15,001 bases of DNA. It comes from Akkermansia sp. (lineage in GTDB: Bacteria > Verrucomicrobiota > Verrucomicrobiia > Verrucomicrobiales > Akkermansiaceae). Of this stretch, positions 14,823-15,001 are shown in pieces. Position numbers and translations under genes: made by a program. Each line of letters begins with the position of its first letter. Positions within the stretch are counted from its first letter, which is position 1. The stretch is taken from contig JAFNWZ010000184.1 of assembly GCA_017379255.1 (NCBI GenBank), positions 1 through 15,001 on the forward strand, given 5' to 3'. The notes beneath the pieces were generated by a model. It was not told the origin of the DNA and made no database searches. It saw only the letters and a program-made list of their open reading frames with translations.

Positions 14823-15001
14823 TTGAGTTCTCCGTGGAGGAGTTTCGAGAGTGCGGTCTGGAGGTCAAGAACCTGACCCGCGACCTGCACGAGCACGGCA
14901 TCGTGGGCATCACCACCGGCTACGAGGAGAAGTTCCACGCCCTGGGCACCCCCATCAACCGCTGCGAGGTGGTCTGCAAGCCCTTCGTCCTCCCCGCTGA
15001 G
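14807..15001 (+). pseudogene. trmB: C-terminal fragment of tRNA (guanine-N7)-methyltransferase TrmB
   Basis: The plus frame from 14807 is open to the window end (65 codons). It reads LFEFSVEEFRECGLEV, then NLTRDLHEHGIVGITTGYEEKFHALGTPINRCEVV. This matches the end of Firmicutes-type TrmB: the LFEFS block after the TDN motif, DLH, then YEEKF..G.PI.R. TrmB methylates G46 of tRNA. The N-terminal SAM-binding domain and catalytic parts are absent: the sequence begins in the middle of the gene, abutting the truncated folC. No start codon or promoter belongs to it. It may run on past the window. Most likely foreign DNA joined in assembly rather than a true pseudogene. Confidence 0.7.

Noticed and set aside
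13642..14916. folC start at the ATG at 14916
   Set aside because: The 34 extra residues (RSRVRFLTSRPHSRN and so on) are unlike FolC and are antisense to a clear TrmB-like sequence; the frame is open by chance across the junction.

Overview
The window looks like a chromosomal piece from a Verrucomicrobiota bacterium, probably Akkermansiaceae or a near relative. The best evidence is the large surface protein at 9765-12281. It carries chlamydial-Pmp-like repeats, typical of the PVC group, and ends in the PEP-CTERM tail (VPEPATTT, a hydrophobic helix, then RRRR) that I associate with this phylum. The core genes are GC-rich; the surface-protein gene and the four-helix-bundle gene are visibly AT-richer. 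This assignment rests on family recognition, not on a search.

Layout. 124-194 is tRNA-Gly(CCC) with its own promoter, followed by a 13-bp hairpin. 315-3784 (+) is a tight five-gene run: two unrecognised tail-anchored small membrane proteins, gatC, gatA and thiD. thiD meets ribF tail to tail with a 13-bp overlap. On the minus strand, 8380 down to 3772 holds two transcription units. The first is an M42 aminopeptidase plus a family-3 acyltransferase, joined by an ATGA overlap. The second is nrnA-truB-ribF, with its own promoter, an ATGA overlap and a TGATG overlap. leuB (8512-9606) diverges from the M42 gene. Next come the Pmp-like PEP-CTERM protein (9765-12281), a rubrerythrin (12370-12912), a short four-helix-bundle gene (13171-13515) lying between two near-identical 117-bp repeats, and folC on the minus strand.

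Three features stand out. (1) The four-helix-bundle gene and one repeat copy form a 521-bp repeat-plus-gene unit between rubrerythrin and folC. The repeats contain GNRA-loop hairpins with a constant TTTTCAC tail, acting as outward-reading terminators on both strands. This looks like a small mobile or duplicating cassette. (2) Five transcription units have a good sigma-70 promoter whose -10 box ends only 6-11 nt before the ATG, predicting leaderless or nearly leaderless mRNAs. Genes inside operons mostly lack a Shine-Dalgarno and often begin GCCATG. (3) The last ~190 bases are not continuous with folC. folC loses its first residues at about 14815, and the + strand then encodes the C-terminal part of a Firmicutes-type TrmB, which most likely marks an assembly chimera.

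Functionally the window is mostly housekeeping: tRNA amidation (GatCA; gatB is not here), thiamine (ThiD), riboflavin cofactors (RibF), tRNA pseudouridine (TruB), nanoRNA/pAp turnover (NrnA), leucine synthesis (LeuB), folate (FolC) and peroxide defence (rubrerythrin, with a PerR-like box over its promoter). No gene-free stretch exceeds 300 bases. The longest gaps are 12913-13170 (terminator hairpins, repeat copy 1 and a promoter) and 9607-9764 (leuB terminator and the leader of the surface-protein gene).
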